Shown in pieces: positions 8,550 through 16,521 of a stretch of DNA of 64,000 bases; the first letter of the stretch is position 1; the number at the start of each line of letters is the position of its first letter. The stretch comes from Microsyncoccus archaeolyticus (lineage in GTDB: Bacteria > Patescibacteriota > Minisyncoccia > Minisyncoccales > Minisyncoccaceae). Where the stretch lies: contig BTXY01000001.1 of NCBI GenBank assembly GCA_036987155.1, positions 124,001-188,000 of the forward strand. Direction: 5' to 3'. The notes beneath the pieces are model-generated. The model was not told where the DNA came from and made no database searches. It worked only from the letters and a program-made list of their open reading frames with translations. Both the position numbers and the translations under genes were made by a program.

Positions 8550-8993
8550 CTATAATTTAATTTCAAAACGATGAAATTTATGGTTGTTGTACTTCCCTAG
8601 TTTTTTAAATAAAGAAAATCCGCGATTTAAATAAAACTTTTCTGCGCTATATTCACAAAAGGAACAAACACGCAAAGTATTTAAACCATTTTCTAAAGTA
8701 AATTTTTTTGCAAAATCAAGAAGCTTGGTTCCTACACCCTTTAATCTATATTCTTCGATTACAGCAATTGTTTCAATATACATTCTATCCTCTCTCTGCC
8801 TAAAACTAATAATGCCCACTATTTTATTATCATCCTCAGCCACGAAATACTCTCCGTTTGTTATTTGTTTTTCTACAAAATCATCTTTTCCCCAAACAAA
8901 ATTCGGCATATCTAAATACAATAGATTAATAATTTCTAAAATATCTTTTTTGTCTTTAAGCTCTGCTTTCCTTAATTTAATATCGTTTTCCAT
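8550..8993 (-). CDS. GNAT-family N-acetyltransferase
   Basis: The 147-residue protein has the GNAT fold. It begins with beta-1 IKLRKAELKDKKDILEIINL and has the central strand YFVAEDDNKIVGIISFR. The acetyl-CoA-binding motif A is MYIETIAVIEEYRLKGVGTKLLDFAKKF (RLKGVG equals Q/RxxGxG/A). The C-terminal CSFCEYSAEKFYLNRGF loop is typical. It transfers an acetyl group from acetyl-CoA to an amine; the acceptor (small molecule, peptide or protein N-terminus) is not evident. It lies between two genes of unknown function, which gives no further clue. Confidence 0.9.
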   Translation of the reverse strand: MENDIKLRKAELKDKKDILEIINLLYLDMPNFVWGKDDFVEKQITNGEYFVAEDDNKIVGIISFRQREDRMYIETIAVIEEYRLKGVGTKLLDFAKKFTLENGLNTLRVCSFCEYSAEKFYLNRGFSLFKKLGKYNNHKFHRFEIKL

Positions 8994-9002
8994 TTTAATA
9001 AA

Positions 9003-9338
9003 TTATTTCTTTCTTTTTTGAAACCAGCTAAGAAGAAAAAGTACTCCGACTATAGCAGCAGGAAGAGATATTCCCATATACCAGCTTAAAGGACGGTCAA
9101 GTCCAACCATAAAAACGTAGAAAATAGCAAATCCAAGAAAAACAATCACCCCCACTAAATCATGCTTCCAGGCAATTAAAACAGCTGCTAGTAAAACAAA
9201 TGAAGGGATAAGGTGTATTAAAAGGGGCAAAATAATATCTAACCCACTGTACTCGGAAAAAACATCGAGCGCAAACAAGGATAAGTATAGAACAAATCCT
9301 ATGCTTAAAATTCTAGGTAGCCAATAAATAATTTTCAT
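9003..9338 (-). CDS. Small integral membrane protein with four helices
   Basis: The 111-residue protein consists almost only of four membrane helices (about 7-25, 34-57, 64-83, 90-106). Short polar loops carry WKHD and DRPLSWYMG. The length and pattern resemble the small DUF7670-type membrane proteins, with low certainty. It ends 9 nt before the GNAT gene starts on the same strand. No catalytic residues are apparent. Confidence 0.6.
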   Translation of the reverse strand: MKIIYWLPRILSIGFVLYLSLFALDVFSEYSGLDIILPLLIHLIPSFVLLAAVLIAWKHDLVGVIVFLGFAIFYVFMVGLDRPLSWYMGISLPAAIVGVLFLLSWFQKRKK

Positions 9339-9407
9339 ATTTTTAATATTTTATTATTTATAAATTTTTATTTTGTACCTTAAGAATGGCTTTATTTCTA
9401 ATTGTTG

Positions 9408-9584
9408 TCAACATCTTGAATTCTTATCTTTCTTTGATTTTATTATCTTCTTTAACCTGTTTTCAGCCAAAGAACCACAATCAAGAGTTCCTATTGCTGT
9501 TAAAATAGCTTCTTTTTCCTCTTTTTTAAAAGAATAATCGTTTATCATTTTTAATAAGATGCTGATTGCTTTTTTATATTCCAT
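9408..9584 (-). CDS. Small basic protein, 58 residues, unknown function
   Basis: An ATG at 9584 opens a frame of 58 codons ending in TGA at 9408. The product begins MEYKKAISILLKMINDYS, continues with EEKEAILTAIGTLDCGSLAE and ends in a very basic tail (RLKKIIKSKKDKNSR). It is helical and charged, with no membrane segment. The codon pattern looks coding and the frame fills an otherwise empty gap. It lies just downstream of rsgA on the same strand. It could bind nucleic acid, but that is only suggested by charge. Confidence 0.6.
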   Translation of the reverse strand: MEYKKAISILLKMINDYSFKKEEKEAILTAIGTLDCGSLAENRLKKIIKSKKDKNSRC

Positions 9585-9602
9585 AATTTGATTAAATAAA
9601 AA

Positions 9603-10688
9603 CTATTTATTAAAATACTTTTTTGATTTATTAATAAATCTTCCAAAATCTCGATCTTTCTTTCTTTTTTCAAAATCAGACATTTCATAATACTCAGACT
9701 CTTTTTTTAAGTTTATATAATTTTCATACTTTTCTTTATCTATTTTTCCTTCTTCCAATGCTTTTAATACCTCGCAACCAGGCTCGCTGACATGAGTGCA
9801 GTCGCTATACTTACATTTTTTCCCAAGTTCAGCAATTTCATTAAATACATCATTAATTCCCGTATTAACTTCTGTAACACCCACCTCTCTTATTCCTGGA
9901 TTATCTATTACTATTCCTCCATTTTTTAAAAAATACATTTCTCGGCTAGTTGTAACATGTTTTCCCCTTCCACTATAATTACTAATCCCTCCTGTTTTAA
10001 TAACATCTTCTCCAATCAAACTATTAATCAAAGAGGACTTTCCAACTCCTGAAGAGCCCAAGAAACAATAAGTCTTTCCTTTTTTAATAAAAGATTTTAA
10101 TTCATCTAGTCCTTGATTATTTAATGTGCTAGTTAAAACAATATCAATATTGCCAAATCTTTCTTTGATTTGAGATATTATTATTTCTAATTCTTCTTTA
10201 GAAATTAAATCTGTTTTATTAATCACAATAACTGGTTTAATTTCCTCCTCTTTAACAATTGCTAAATACCTTTCAAAACGGTTCAAATTGTAATCCCTAT
10301 CAATTGATTCAACTATAAAAGCTACATCAATATTTGTCCCAATAATTTGAACCTCTGTTCTTTTTCCTATTTTATCCTTGTCTCCGTGCTTTCTTTTAAT
10401 TATTGTTTTTCTAGGCAGTATAGCATTAATAATAGCCCGATTATTATTAAGTTCAGTAACGGATACCCAATCACCGACAGCAGGATAGTCTTCCTTAGAT
10501 AAAGCATTAAACATTTGCTTTCCAGTTATTCTTGCTAAAAACTTGCCACTCTCATTTATCACCTCATAAGATCCTCTGTTCTCGGACATAACTCGAGCAA
10601 TAGAAAAATTCTCCAATTTCAGTTTTTTTCGATTAGATTCAAAAAATTCATCGTAACCCAGGTTTTCAATTTTGATTTCTGCTATCAT
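9603..10688 (-). CDS. rsgA: Ribosome small-subunit-dependent GTPase RsgA
   Basis: The 361-residue GTPase helps the late maturation of the 30S ribosomal subunit. It has an N-terminal OB fold (about 30-95), then the circularly permuted GTPase domain in which G4 (VINKTDLIS) comes before G1 (LGSSGVGKSSLIN) and G3 (IDNPGIREVGV). It ends with a zinc-binding region (CKYSDCTHVSEPGCEVLKAL) that is diagnostic for the family. Length and order match YjeQ/RsgA proteins. The start ATG at 10688 gives the normal N-terminus. It is a single gene or first of a short unit with the 58-residue protein. Confidence 0.96.
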   Translation of the reverse strand: MIAEIKIENLGYDEFFESNRKKLKLENFSIARVMSENRGSYEVINESGKFLARITGKQMFNALSKEDYPAVGDWVSVTELNNNRAIINAILPRKTIIKRKHGDKDKIGKRTEVQIIGTNIDVAFIVESIDRDYNLNRFERYLAIVKEEEIKPVIVINKTDLISKEELEIIISQIKERFGNIDIVLTSTLNNQGLDELKSFIKKGKTYCFLGSSGVGKSSLINSLIGEDVIKTGGISNYSGRGKHVTTSREMYFLKNGGIVIDNPGIREVGVTEVNTGINDVFNEIAELGKKCKYSDCTHVSEPGCEVLKALEEGKIDKEKYENYINLKKESEYYEMSDFEKRKKDRDFGRFINKSKKYFNK

Positions 10689-10788
10689 ATATATTAAAAC
10701 ATATCACAAAATAAAAACCAACGAAAGGGTATTAAATATTTAAATCCCACGATAAATAACGTTAGATCCTACTAAATAGACCATTCAA

Positions 10789-11265
10789 TTAAGTATTTTT
10801 GAGAGCAATAATTTCCTTAACATCTATTAAGCGCCATACCATATTTCTATCTTCTTGAATAATGATTTCAGGTGAATCGCTCGCCATATACCCTAGAGCA
10901 GCTAAGACATTAGAAGATAGGTTTCTTTTTCTAATTAAATTAACAAAATCAGACCGTACCCGTTGTTTTTCATTATTATCCTTAATTTCTTCTAGCGTGC
11001 CCTGCAAGTTAATAAATTTGTAACTAGAAAAATCATTAGAATAATATTCAATTTCTACTGAAACATTGGGATTTTTATGGAAATAATCTATTTTACGACC
11101 ATAGCGAGTTGGCAAAAAATAAATATATCTGCCATCAAAACTATAAAGAAATGGGGCAATATATGGAAAATCGTCTCCCCGAAAGGCAATACGACAGATA
11201 TAATTGTCATAAATTAATCGGTCATATTCATCTTTTTCCATACGAGGTATTTTAAAAATATTCAT
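10789..11265 (-). CDS. FMN-binding split-barrel (pyridoxamine phosphate oxidase-like) protein
   Basis: The 158-residue protein matches the flavin-reductase/PPOX-like split-barrel group. It starts with a short helix (RMEKDEYDRLIYDNYICRIAF), then strands including FPYIAPFLYSFDGRYIYFL and the FMN-phosphate-binding GRKIDYFHKNPNVSVEIEYY. A C-terminal strand VWRLIDVKEIIALK closes the barrel. Relatives reduce or bind FMN or F420, or act in resistance to nitro compounds and antibiotics; the substrate is unknown here. It has about 100 nt of intergenic DNA before rsgA and about 75 nt after the TspO-like gene. Confidence 0.8.
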   Translation of the reverse strand: MNIFKIPRMEKDEYDRLIYDNYICRIAFRGDDFPYIAPFLYSFDGRYIYFLPTRYGRKIDYFHKNPNVSVEIEYYSNDFSSYKFINLQGTLEEIKDNNEKQRVRSDFVNLIRKRNLSSNVLAALGYMASDSPEIIIQEDRNMVWRLIDVKEIIALKNT

Positions 11266-11341
11266 ATATTTAAAATATTAATTTTATTTAATTTTAAAAG
11301 AATAGACTCCCTAACGGTTATCGATATTTTATAATTTATCA

Positions 11342-12094
11342 CTACTTGGCTCGCTTCATGAAAAACACGAATAAGACCAAACAAACGATTACGGTTGCAA
11401 TAACAATTGGATATTTCCCGTTAAAACCGGCAACGGAAAAATGTTTAAGAAGTATTCCGAGATAAGCCCAAATCAATACTAAACCATAAGCAATATTTTT
11501 ATCCTTATTTAAGCGTAAAATTCCGATTAAAGCGCCAATCAAAAGAATAATACTCGTCCAAATAAAATCTGCAATGCCAAACCCGTTCCAACCAAGGCTA
11601 ACTAAAAATGTCGTTATGTTAGCAATAGTCGCAACTGTAATCCAACCAAAATAAATACTAAAAGGTGCAGAGATAAATAATTTTTCTGACCCAGTAAATT
11701 GTTCTTTACACAAAATATCTGCAATCTTGATAAGTAGAACTAATAATGTCGAAATTAAAATCACTGATAGGCCAATATAGTCATAATGCCATGAAAAAAT
11801 CCAAGCAATATTAACTAGCGAAGTAGCAATAAATAAAGGATTAATTTTCTTGATGAGTTCTTCTTTTTTTTGGCTTCCCTTGGTAAATTGAAAAATTACA
11901 TATCCAGCCAAGAGAAGATATATCAATCCCCAAATGGAAAAAGTCACACCGGCTGGAGCAAAAAGATTAGGATAAGCATCAGACACCGCGCCTGTAGTTT
12001 GATTATTGATTGGCAAAATGTTGGCCAAAGAATTAACCGTCACCATGGCAACATAAGATAGTCCCGCCAAAATTTTTAGATAAATATTTTTCAT
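11342..12094 (-). CDS. TspO/MBR-like tryptophan-rich membrane protein
   Basis: The 250-residue protein has about seven membrane helices. The segment LFAPAGVTFSIWGLIYLLLAGY is the conserved helix-1/2 motif of TspO-related 'tryptophan-rich sensory' proteins (F-x-P-x-x-x-x-F-x-x-W-x-x-I-Y), and Trp residues recur in later helices (NIAWIFSWHYDYIG, LGWNGFGIADFIW). TspO proteins bind porphyrins and related ligands; this longer form's role is not known. It is the last host gene before element A; a hairpin terminator and the left attachment repeat lie just upstream of its start. Confidence 0.72.
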   Translation of the reverse strand: MKNIYLKILAGLSYVAMVTVNSLANILPINNQTTGAVSDAYPNLFAPAGVTFSIWGLIYLLLAGYVIFQFTKGSQKKEELIKKINPLFIATSLVNIAWIFSWHYDYIGLSVILISTLLVLLIKIADILCKEQFTGSEKLFISAPFSIYFGWITVATIANITTFLVSLGWNGFGIADFIWTSIILLIGALIGILRLNKDKNIAYGLVLIWAYLGILLKHFSVAGFNGKYPIVIATVIVCLVLFVFFMKRAK

Positions 12095-12135
12095 ATTTTT
12101 AAATATTATTATATTTAATCATTATACCATAAACC

Positions 12136-12161
12136 AAAAACCGACGAAAGTGTCGGTTTTT
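12136..12161. terminator. Strong bidirectional terminator beside the left attachment repeat
   Basis: AAAAACCGAC (12136-12145) and GTCGGTTTTT (12152-12161) form a 10-bp stem with a 6-nt loop and U runs in both directions. On the minus strand it lies directly after the sequence GGAGCCAAATA, which equals the 3' end of tRNA-Asn plus 4 nt. It is therefore probably the original terminator of tRNA-Asn, now separated from the tRNA by the insertions. Confidence 0.8.
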
Positions 12162-12165
12162 AAAA

Positions 12166-12177
12166 TATTTGGCTCCC
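12166..12177. repeat. Attachment-site-like repeat, left copy (TATTTGGCTCCC)
   Basis: This 12-nt sequence recurs exactly at 22129-22140, and with one change at 37491-37501, where it is the 3' end of the tRNA-Asn gene plus four following bases. It marks the outer left boundary of element A. It lies only 5 nt from the terminator stem. Confidence 0.7.
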
Positions 12178-12550
12178 ATTGTTGGACACATTCAGAACCC
12201 TAAACTGGACAGAAATAAAGCACGATCTTCAATTTAGTGGTGTCTTAGAAATGTCATCAACAAGATAAAATCCGACAGAAAACGACACTTTTAGGGAAAA
12301 ACCGCACAGAACCGCACACATTCTGGCAAAAACCTAACAAAACCCAACACATTTGATACAAAATGTCTCACAATGCCACAATAAATAGGATTACAGATCA
12401 AAATCTGTTCGTGCAACGATAGAACCCATTAAGGCCGATGATGAAAGTCTTCGGTTTTCTCTTATTAAGGCACTCGTAAAGTTTCTCGTCTCCGAGGTTT
12501 CTTTTCTGAAAAAAACAACAAGGTCTTTGGAAGTCGAAACAAAAACGGAA
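12178..12550. other. Left end of element A without a convincing gene
   Basis: This 370-nt stretch holds no gene I can support. The part 12290-12360 is C/A-rich with short repeated words (ACCGCACAGAACCGCACAC, then AACAAAACCCAACACA). Frames are open on both strands over 12390-12540, but none has a good start and coding pattern. It probably contains the left recombinase-binding region and the 3' end of the SDH_sah transcript. Confidence 0.4.
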
Positions 12551-13471
12551 TTATTTTGATTTATTTCTTTTTGTTTCTTCTTCATTTTTTTGTTCATCTT
12601 TTTCATTTGTTTCTATTAGTTTAACATTTGTGCCTCCTTTTCCAAAATCTTTTTGGTATAAGGAGAGCTTAATTTCCTCTATCAATTTAAGTTCTTCGCC
12701 TGTTGCCTCCTCTGCATTAAGACCGAGAGATTTGATTTCCTCTATATCGATACTAAACCCGTGTGACGGATACTCATAAACCAATTTACGGACAACGTTG
12801 ATAGCATTCTCTGGTGCCCACCCCATATAACGGGAAAGAATAGTGATTCCATACCTTTCTCCAACCTCAAGTGCTCTTGCATATTCACCAATAGTTACTG
12901 GATTAAGCTGATTATAGAGACATCCGCTTGTTTTCCCAGAAAATTCAATTGCCAACTTTATCGCCTCTCCCATTCTCAAGCCGCTTCTCGCAACAATTAG
13001 CTTTGACGCAATATCGAGATTTTCAAGAGCGTGTGCACGTACCTGTTCAAGTGCCTTAAAACCGTTTAATGCAGACTTAAATGTCTCACTATCGCCCTCA
13101 CGCATTTCTCTGATTTGAGTATCAAGAGGGCCAAGTTCAGAAATCACATTCAAAATTAGCTTGTCGGCGCCTAAACAAATGAGCGTTCCGGCACTCTTAG
13201 CCATATAAGGAACGATTATATTAACTTTCTTCGCGTGCTTTCTGAGTAATTTTGTAATATTAAAAGCTGATTCTATGTGGCCTCCCGGGGTATGTAAAAT
13301 AACATCCAACTCAGCAAAGTTTTTCCCTTGTAATTCTGTTTGCGTCAAAAAGACAACAGGTGGCATTACTGTATCTATATCCAAAATAAGGGCTGGCTTT
13401 TTCCTGAGATTAGCCAACTTTTTTACAGATTCAATAACAGGATTGGTTTTATTTTTTTCATTCTCGCTCAT
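12551..13471 (-). CDS. SDH_sah-type (ClpP/SppA-fold) serine protease-like protein
   Basis: The 306-residue protein has the ClpP/crotonase fold of the 'serine dehydrogenase proteinase' family. Seen are DVILHTPGGHIESAFNITKLL (the oxyanion-region GGxx after strand 2), the nucleophile serine in YMAKSAGTLICLGADKL and the following SELGPLDTQI segment typical of SppA-like proteins. No signal peptide or membrane helix is present, so it should act in the cytoplasm. The C-terminus is charged and probably disordered. Family members are often linked to mobile elements and to membrane or toxin processing, but the substrate is unknown. It is divergent from the gene at 13535. Confidence 0.78.
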   Translation of the reverse strand: MSENEKNKTNPVIESVKKLANLRKKPALILDIDTVMPPVVFLTQTELQGKNFAELDVILHTPGGHIESAFNITKLLRKHAKKVNIIVPYMAKSAGTLICLGADKLILNVISELGPLDTQIREMREGDSETFKSALNGFKALEQVRAHALENLDIASKLIVARSGLRMGEAIKLAIEFSGKTSGCLYNQLNPVTIGEYARALEVGERYGITILSRYMGWAPENAINVVRKLVYEYPSHGFSIDIEEIKSLGLNAEEATGEELKLIEEIKLSLYQKDFGKGGTNVKLIETNEKDEQKNEEETKRNKSK

Positions 13472-13500
13472 ATTTTTATTGTATTACAAAAATCAAATAT

Positions 13501-13526
13501 AGTAAAGAATAGTAAATTAAAGTAAA
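13501..13526. repeat. Three AGTAAA repeats at exact 10-bp spacing between divergent genes
   Basis: AGTAAA begins at 13501, 13511 and 13521. One repeat per helical turn would put three binding sites on the same DNA face, directly before the start codon at 13535. A regulator-binding or iteron-like role is possible. The background is very AT-rich, which lowers the weight of short repeats. Confidence 0.4.
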
Positions 13527-13534
13527 ATATAAGT

Positions 13535-14638
13535 ATGGCAACAAAAAACACTCAAAAACTACCTTATCTCAAAGATTTTGGGGTTTATGCACTATGGAAA
13601 TATCTTAATGGCGACCTTACGGGCCGTAAAGTTTTTCAGTTTGCGGATTTGCAAGCTCCACAGACAAGCGAGTTAATCGTCGCTAATTTTATTGCCGACT
13701 TATTTGATCGACTGGGTATTACACTGGAAAAGCCGATATTCAATAAAGAGATTTACTGGCAGTTTTATAGCAAAAGCGAAGACGCGGGCAAAGCAAAGAA
13801 GTTTTTGAAAATACTGGATGACAATTTCAATGTAGCTGAATTAAAAAAGGTGGTTTTTCTTTTAGGTAAATATGGCGCGTTGGAATTTATTGAATTTGAA
13901 AAGAATCTCGCCAAGAAAAATCGAGACAAGCTCACCGAATACTTTGATTTTTATATAAAGCAATTCATTAACGACAATTTAGCTCAAGATGATTCAAATT
14001 ACTTAAAGTTTGAGAATCAACAACAGAAAACCTTAGAAAAGTTAAATGAATACAGGACTAAATACGGAAATGACTTTGTTTTGAAATCCGAGCCGATTAA
14101 CAGTGAATTTTCACCTGAGCACGATACATATTTATTTATTCACTCTATCGTCGCTCTTGAAAAACTCGGCAAGATTAAAGTTGAAAAGGCGTGGTATTAC
14201 GATGATGTTGCTCCAGACAAACAAACGGATGATTTCAAGATAAAACTCGCCATTGCCGGACCAGAAGCAAAAGATATAAGCCGAATAAAGCTTGATCCGA
14301 TGCTTAAAACGGAAAACGGCATAGGCTATTTCAAGTTTTATAAAGAGGGTCCCAAGATTGAAATTGGTAAAACTGATACAAGGAAATACAGACTTTTACT
14401 GTGTTTACTTGACACTCTTGGCTCGGCACGAACCATTGATTCAGTTTTTGAAGCAATAAAAATCAGTAGGGATAAGTCAGACGCGCGATTAAATGATTCT
14501 TACCTTTCATCCAACAAGAAACTTGAAGTGATTCAATTTACAATGAAAGAATTACAGAAAATCAAAGGATTAACGGGGAAAATTACTCTTGAATTTCCGC
14601 ACGGCAATCGAACGGTATTACTAAAACTGAAATCTTAG
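13535..14638 (+). CDS. Element-encoded protein of unknown function, 367 residues
   Basis: I do not recognise this soluble protein. It is mostly helical in the first two thirds with a very charged middle (KNLAKKNRDKLTEYFDFYIKQF). A segment after residue 180 (DTYLFIHSIVALEKLGKIKVEKAWYYDD) looks like a winged-helix or similar small domain, and a C-terminal region KYRLLLCLLDTLGSARTIDSVFEAIK with basic flanks also resembles a DNA-binding winged helix. No catalytic motif is evident. It is followed by a strong hairpin terminator and is divergent from the protease gene. A role in element maintenance or regulation is a guess from position. Confidence 0.6.
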   Translation: MATKNTQKLPYLKDFGVYALWKYLNGDLTGRKVFQFADLQAPQTSELIVANFIADLFDRLGITLEKPIFNKEIYWQFYSKSEDAGKAKKFLKILDDNFNVAELKKVVFLLGKYGALEFIEFEKNLAKKNRDKLTEYFDFYIKQFINDNLAQDDSNYLKFENQQQKTLEKLNEYRTKYGNDFVLKSEPINSEFSPEHDTYLFIHSIVALEKLGKIKVEKAWYYDDVAPDKQTDDFKIKLAIAGPEAKDISRIKLDPMLKTENGIGYFKFYKEGPKIEIGKTDTRKYRLLLCLLDTLGSARTIDSVFEAIKISRDKSDARLNDSYLSSNKKLEVIQFTMKELQKIKGLTGKITLEFPHGNRTVLLKLKS

Positions 14639-14670
14639 CGAGGGTATTTTTTACATAGGTTTACTTTGGC

Positions 14671-14701
14671 TACGGGCACATAGAAATATGGCCCGTATTT
14701 T
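14671..14701 (+). terminator. GNRA-capped intrinsic terminator after the 367-residue protein
   Basis: TACGGGC (14671-14677) pairs with GCCCGTA (14691-14697). Inside, CATA/TATG pair around a GAAA tetraloop, and U residues follow. The stability and the tetraloop support an RNA terminator reading rightward. Confidence 0.8.
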
Positions 14702-14710
14702 AGTTTAATT

Positions 14711-14796
14711 TTCGCGCAGTAAAAATAAGAAAACCCTCTGGAACCCTCTGGCTTAGTTTGGCTTAGAGGGTCTTTTACGCTGTATGTATGCGCGAA
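14711..14796. other. Nested inverted repeats upstream of the replication gene (candidate origin or structured leader)
   Basis: TTCGCGCA (14711-14718) and TGCGCGAA (14789-14796) are an 8-nt perfect inverted repeat. Between them GTAAAA/TTTTAC pair, and AACCCTCT repeated twice can pair with AGAGGGT (14765-14771). The second outer arm contains the start codon of the 55-residue protein. Such nested stem-loops next to a replication initiator are typical of rolling-circle double-strand origins. A translational control structure is the alternative. Confidence 0.5.
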
Positions 14797-14955
14797 GAAT
14801 TAAAAACAAAAAAAGAAAACGGGGGCGTCGACAATACGCCAAAGGTCGACCCGTCTGCAACCGATAATTTGATCGGATTCTTTGCGCTATTACTGGAAAT
14901 AGACAGACGAGTTAATCCTCATCTCTATAAAAATCAGGGTCAAGAAAAGATATGA
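14788..14955 (+). CDS. Small protein upstream of and coupled to the replication gene
   Basis: An ATG at 14788 opens a 55-residue frame. Its TGA stop overlaps the ATG of the next gene (ATGA at 14952-14955), so translation is coupled. The product has a charged N-terminus and a hydrophobic/acidic core (DNLIGFFALLLEIDRRVNPH) that looks like a helix pair. I take it as real because of the overlap and the conserved-looking core. Its function, perhaps control of replication, is unknown. Confidence 0.65.
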   Translation: MREELKTKKENGGVDNTPKVDPSATDNLIGFFALLLEIDRRVNPHLYKNQGQEKI

Positions 14956-16082
14956 TTGACACCGTAATACTCACAATTCCGCGTAACAAAGCCAGCTTTA
15001 TTGCTAACGAGGGAGGTATTCCTGCGTGGGACTTACAAAGCCGTACTTCAAATTACGAGAAATTTGTGAAGAATCCGCCAAGACGACTGTCACAGTCAGT
15101 TTATAAACCAAGATTGACTGGAATAAAGCGTCGCACATTCGGTGACAATTTTAATTCTTTTTTGAAAATTGAATTTTCGGTCCCAAAGCTAATATACGGC
15201 AATAACTTTGACGAAATAACAGACCGCGATTTTGATTTAATTGCGGAAAACTTATACCAAAGATTGATAGAAATGGGAGTTATTATATCCCGAGCCGATC
15301 TTGAAAATGCGGCAGTGTCAGCATTCCACCCATCAAAAAATATAATGCTATCCGATGGGTATACTGCCTCGGCCGTAGCAAAAGAGTTAGCCAAAATAAA
15401 CCTCAACAAAAAATTTGATTTAAGTAAGACAAGTTTTCGTAATGACGGACAAAGTTTGCAGGGATACACAGTCTCGCACTCAATTGTTTTTTACGACAAA
15501 ATTGCCGACCTCGCTCAGTCAGAAAAACGCGCGATAGACAAAGATCAAACACCACAACAGCTACAATTGTTTCAAACAATCAGGAATCAACGACCGTCAC
15601 TTGAAGTACTTCGTATGGAAATACGCCTATCACAAAAACAGAAAATGAATGGCGTGCTCAGAAAACTTGGCATCAAAGAAAATCCAACATTCAAAGAGGT
15701 GTGCAAAAAAGACGTATGTCAAAAAGTTGTAAGGTTTTATTGGGACACTCTGATCAAAGATGAAAACCTATTCCTTTTTGAATTATCAACGGGGCCGAAA
15801 CAATTATTAAAGGATATTTTTCGTAAACATCCAACAATAAAACCAAAGGAAGCTGTCTACCTGACTGGATTAAGCCTACTCTGCAAAGATGACGATGGCA
15901 TCCGTGGATTACGGCAAATACTCTCAAGACGTCTAACTCAGAGAAATTGGTATCGCATAAGTGATGGAATCAAAACGCTAAATAACGGAATAAACAAAAA
16001 ATCCGTTCACAGCTGGGTAAAACAAATTGAGGATTCTATTGATGACTTCTTACCCATTCGCGCCGGACCAGAACCATCATAA
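14952..16082 (+). CDS. Putative phage/plasmid replication initiator, II/X family-like
   Basis: The 376-residue protein shows the layout of the gene II/X replication proteins of filamentous phages and small plasmids. There is an N-terminal beta-rich part with NSFLKIEFSVPKLIYGNNF, which fits the 'x-E-x-S-x-P-K-x-x-x-G-x-N' pattern. A middle strand YTVSHSIVFYDKIADL and a later SLEVLRMEIRLSQKQK match the paired 'YDK ... LRxExRL' motifs, and a helical C-terminal half follows. Such proteins nick the origin through a tyrosine and start rolling-circle replication; the catalytic tyrosine cannot be fixed by eye. The stem-loop region and a coupled small gene lie directly upstream. A more distant nuclease fold remains possible. 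Confidence 0.6.
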   Translation: MIDTVILTIPRNKASFIANEGGIPAWDLQSRTSNYEKFVKNPPRRLSQSVYKPRLTGIKRRTFGDNFNSFLKIEFSVPKLIYGNNFDEITDRDFDLIAENLYQRLIEMGVIISRADLENAAVSAFHPSKNIMLSDGYTASAVAKELAKINLNKKFDLSKTSFRNDGQSLQGYTVSHSIVFYDKIADLAQSEKRAIDKDQTPQQLQLFQTIRNQRPSLEVLRMEIRLSQKQKMNGVLRKLGIKENPTFKEVCKKDVCQKVVRFYWDTLIKDENLFLFELSTGPKQLLKDIFRKHPTIKPKEAVYLTGLSLLCKDDDGIRGLRQILSRRLTQRNWYRISDGIKTLNNGINKKSVHSWVKQIEDSIDDFLPIRAGPEPS

Positions 16083-16121
16083 AGACAAACAATTATTAAC
16101 AAAATTAACTAAATTAAAAAT

Positions 16122-16322
16122 ATGGAAAACGAATCAGAAATTTTTTACACTATTGCAACGGAAACAGTACAGCCAATAGCAAACGATAATCTCGGAAGAG
16201 AATTAACGGATGATGAATTAAAGAGGCTTCGCGATGCCTTCATAGAATGCGATGCTGTGTACACGGGAATTTGGGAGGCAGTGTCTGCGGCAATCGATTA
16301 TGTAGTAAAAAATAAAGAATAA
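16122..16322 (+). CDS. Small acidic protein, 66 residues
   Basis: The product is acidic and helical (LTDDELKRLRDAFIECDAVYTGIWEAVSAAIDYVVKN). It has no membrane segment or known motif. It lies 40 nt after the replication gene in a run of small genes and is presumably part of the same transcript. The function is unknown; small acidic proteins at this place in mobile elements often act as regulators or anti-restriction factors, but nothing in the sequence shows this. Confidence 0.55.
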   Translation: MENESEIFYTIATETVQPIANDNLGRELTDDELKRLRDAFIECDAVYTGIWEAVSAAIDYVVKNKE

Positions 16323-16326
16323 AATT

Positions 16327-16497
16327 ATGACAAAACAACAAACACAAAACGAATTAGCAACACAAGAATTTATACAAACCGTAATGGCTGGGATTGCTGT
16401 TATGTATCGCAAACAACATTCCGAATCAATCAAACGAGGGTTGCGAGCCAAGAAAGAACGAGAAATAGTTATCCGCTTGGCTTGTAAAGCAAAGTAA
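16327..16497 (+). CDS. Small basic protein, 56 residues
   Basis: A frame from the ATG at 16327 to TAA at 16495-16497 encodes a 56-residue protein. The N-terminal half is Gln/Thr-rich with a hydrophobic helix (FIQTVMAGIAVMYRK). The C-terminal half is strongly basic (SIKRGLRAKKEREIVIRLA). The tight spacing (4 nt after the previous gene) supports expression. The basic tail could contact nucleic acid. No family recognised. Confidence 0.55.
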   Translation: MTKQQTQNELATQEFIQTVMAGIAVMYRKQHSESIKRGLRAKKEREIVIRLACKAK

Positions 16498-16521
16498 AGT
16501 ATAATAATAACAACCACACAT

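Noticed and set aside
12171..12177. GGCTCCC at the left boundary as part of an intact second tRNA
   Set aside because: Only the last seven bases of a tRNA are matched; no T arm or other tRNA parts follow, so it is an attachment repeat, not a gene.
12391..12606. A 71-residue leftward frame overlapping the start of the SDH_sah gene's 3' end
   Set aside because: Low-complexity Lys-rich start, overlap with a well-supported gene, and an equally open frame on the other strand; no family resemblance.
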